The notes below the pieces were generated by a model. The model was not told the DNA's origin and made no database searches. It saw nothing but the letters and a program-made list of their open reading frames with translations. This document shows positions 63,918-64,000 of a stretch of DNA of 64,000 nt, in pieces. Position numbers and translations under genes: made by a program. Every line of letters starts with the position of its first letter. Positions within the stretch are counted from its first letter, which is position 1. Origin of the DNA: Herbihabitans rhizosphaerae (GTDB lineage: Bacteria > Actinomycetota > Actinomycetes > Mycobacteriales > Pseudonocardiaceae); assembly GCF_004216555.1 (NCBI RefSeq), contig NZ_SGWQ01000018.1:29763-93762 (forward strand), read 5' to 3'.

Positions 63918-64000
63918 GTTAAGCTTTGTTGGTTCCATGGAATGTTGAACACGCCGCGTTAAATTGACTGGTATGGGTGGTCTGGTTAGTATCATTCTGG
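63905..64000. mobile_element. Probable left end of an insertion sequence
   Basis: At the DUF222 break the sequence changes abruptly to AT-rich DNA (...ACCACTAAGTTAAGC...) with no resemblance to an HNH domain. An IS inserted in the HNH codons would explain both the stop and the composition. The element continues past the window; no transposase or inverted repeat can be seen, so the family is not named. Confidence 0.5.

Overview
The window is chromosomal DNA from a high-GC actinobacterium. RbpA, WhiA, GarA, OpcA, a MerR/DUF151/MerR/GarA/GcvH block, many GTG starts and very strong G/C preference at third codon positions all point that way. Gene content fits Pseudonocardiales (an Amycolatopsis-like organism), but the genus is inferred. 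Most of it is conserved core metabolism that keeps the gene order known from mycobacteria, interrupted by accessory insertions.

Left to right: (1) 1-7639, plus strand: a pentose-phosphate operon, tal-pgi-zwf-opcA-pgl, followed by a membrane protein and a metallo-beta-lactamase-fold protein. From pgi on, each gene overlaps the next by 4 nt. (2) 7636-13085: a divergent DUF1579-like/WYL-regulator pair around a perfect 13-bp inverted repeat, an orphan HicB, a secreted tandem-GDPD phosphodiesterase and a histidine kinase without a neighbouring regulator. (3) 13153-28372, mostly minus strand: the conserved string uvrC-rapZ-yvcK-whiA ... gap-pgk-tpiA ... secG-rbpA. It is split twice by accessory genes. 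One insert carries a GH16 glucanase and the other a GH18 chitinase, and each glycosidase has a DasR-type (dre) operator upstream. (4) 28505-30713: YbaB-like protein, ADP-ribosylglycohydrolase and a Rieske lipoprotein, with a pair of near-identical 22-nt dyad elements between convergent gene ends. (5) 30783-35289: ribH-ribBA-ribE-ribD-rpe with the usual PH-domain membrane protein. (6) 35338-40958: an unusually short Cu/Zn SOD, an asparaginase-flavoprotein-TetR operon, a divergent oxidoreductase controlled by an operator array, and two unknown proteins.

(7) 40996-49035: the glycine-cleavage/GarA region. gcvP has a tandem glycine riboswitch leader, followed upstream by two MerR regulators, a DUF151 nuclease-like protein, GarA, GcvH and a CDP-alcohol phosphatidyltransferase. 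(8) 49204-56853: a crotonase, a 57-aa gene, an alpha/beta hydrolase, and a tight uvrB-RNA ligase-YjbR operon, then a membrane protein and a DUF5685-type protein with an extreme cysteine tail. (9) 56971-62630: two DUF402 paralogues, a frameshifted HhH gene, a PNPOx-like protein, and an ABC exporter plus two-component system behind a 20-bp palindrome. (10) 62631-64000: repeat-rich, compositionally distinct DNA with a DUF222/HNH gene cut off inside its HNH domain, probably by an insertion sequence.

The most unusual sequence-level signal is a 13-bp near-palindrome, GTCCACWGTGGAC. It occurs seven times, always inside genes, always in one reading frame (Ser-Thr-Val-Asp) and always with an uncommon Thr codon. 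Other strong points are the RNA ligase joined to uvrB, GarA lacking one of its two kinase-target threonines, and the paired DasR sites.
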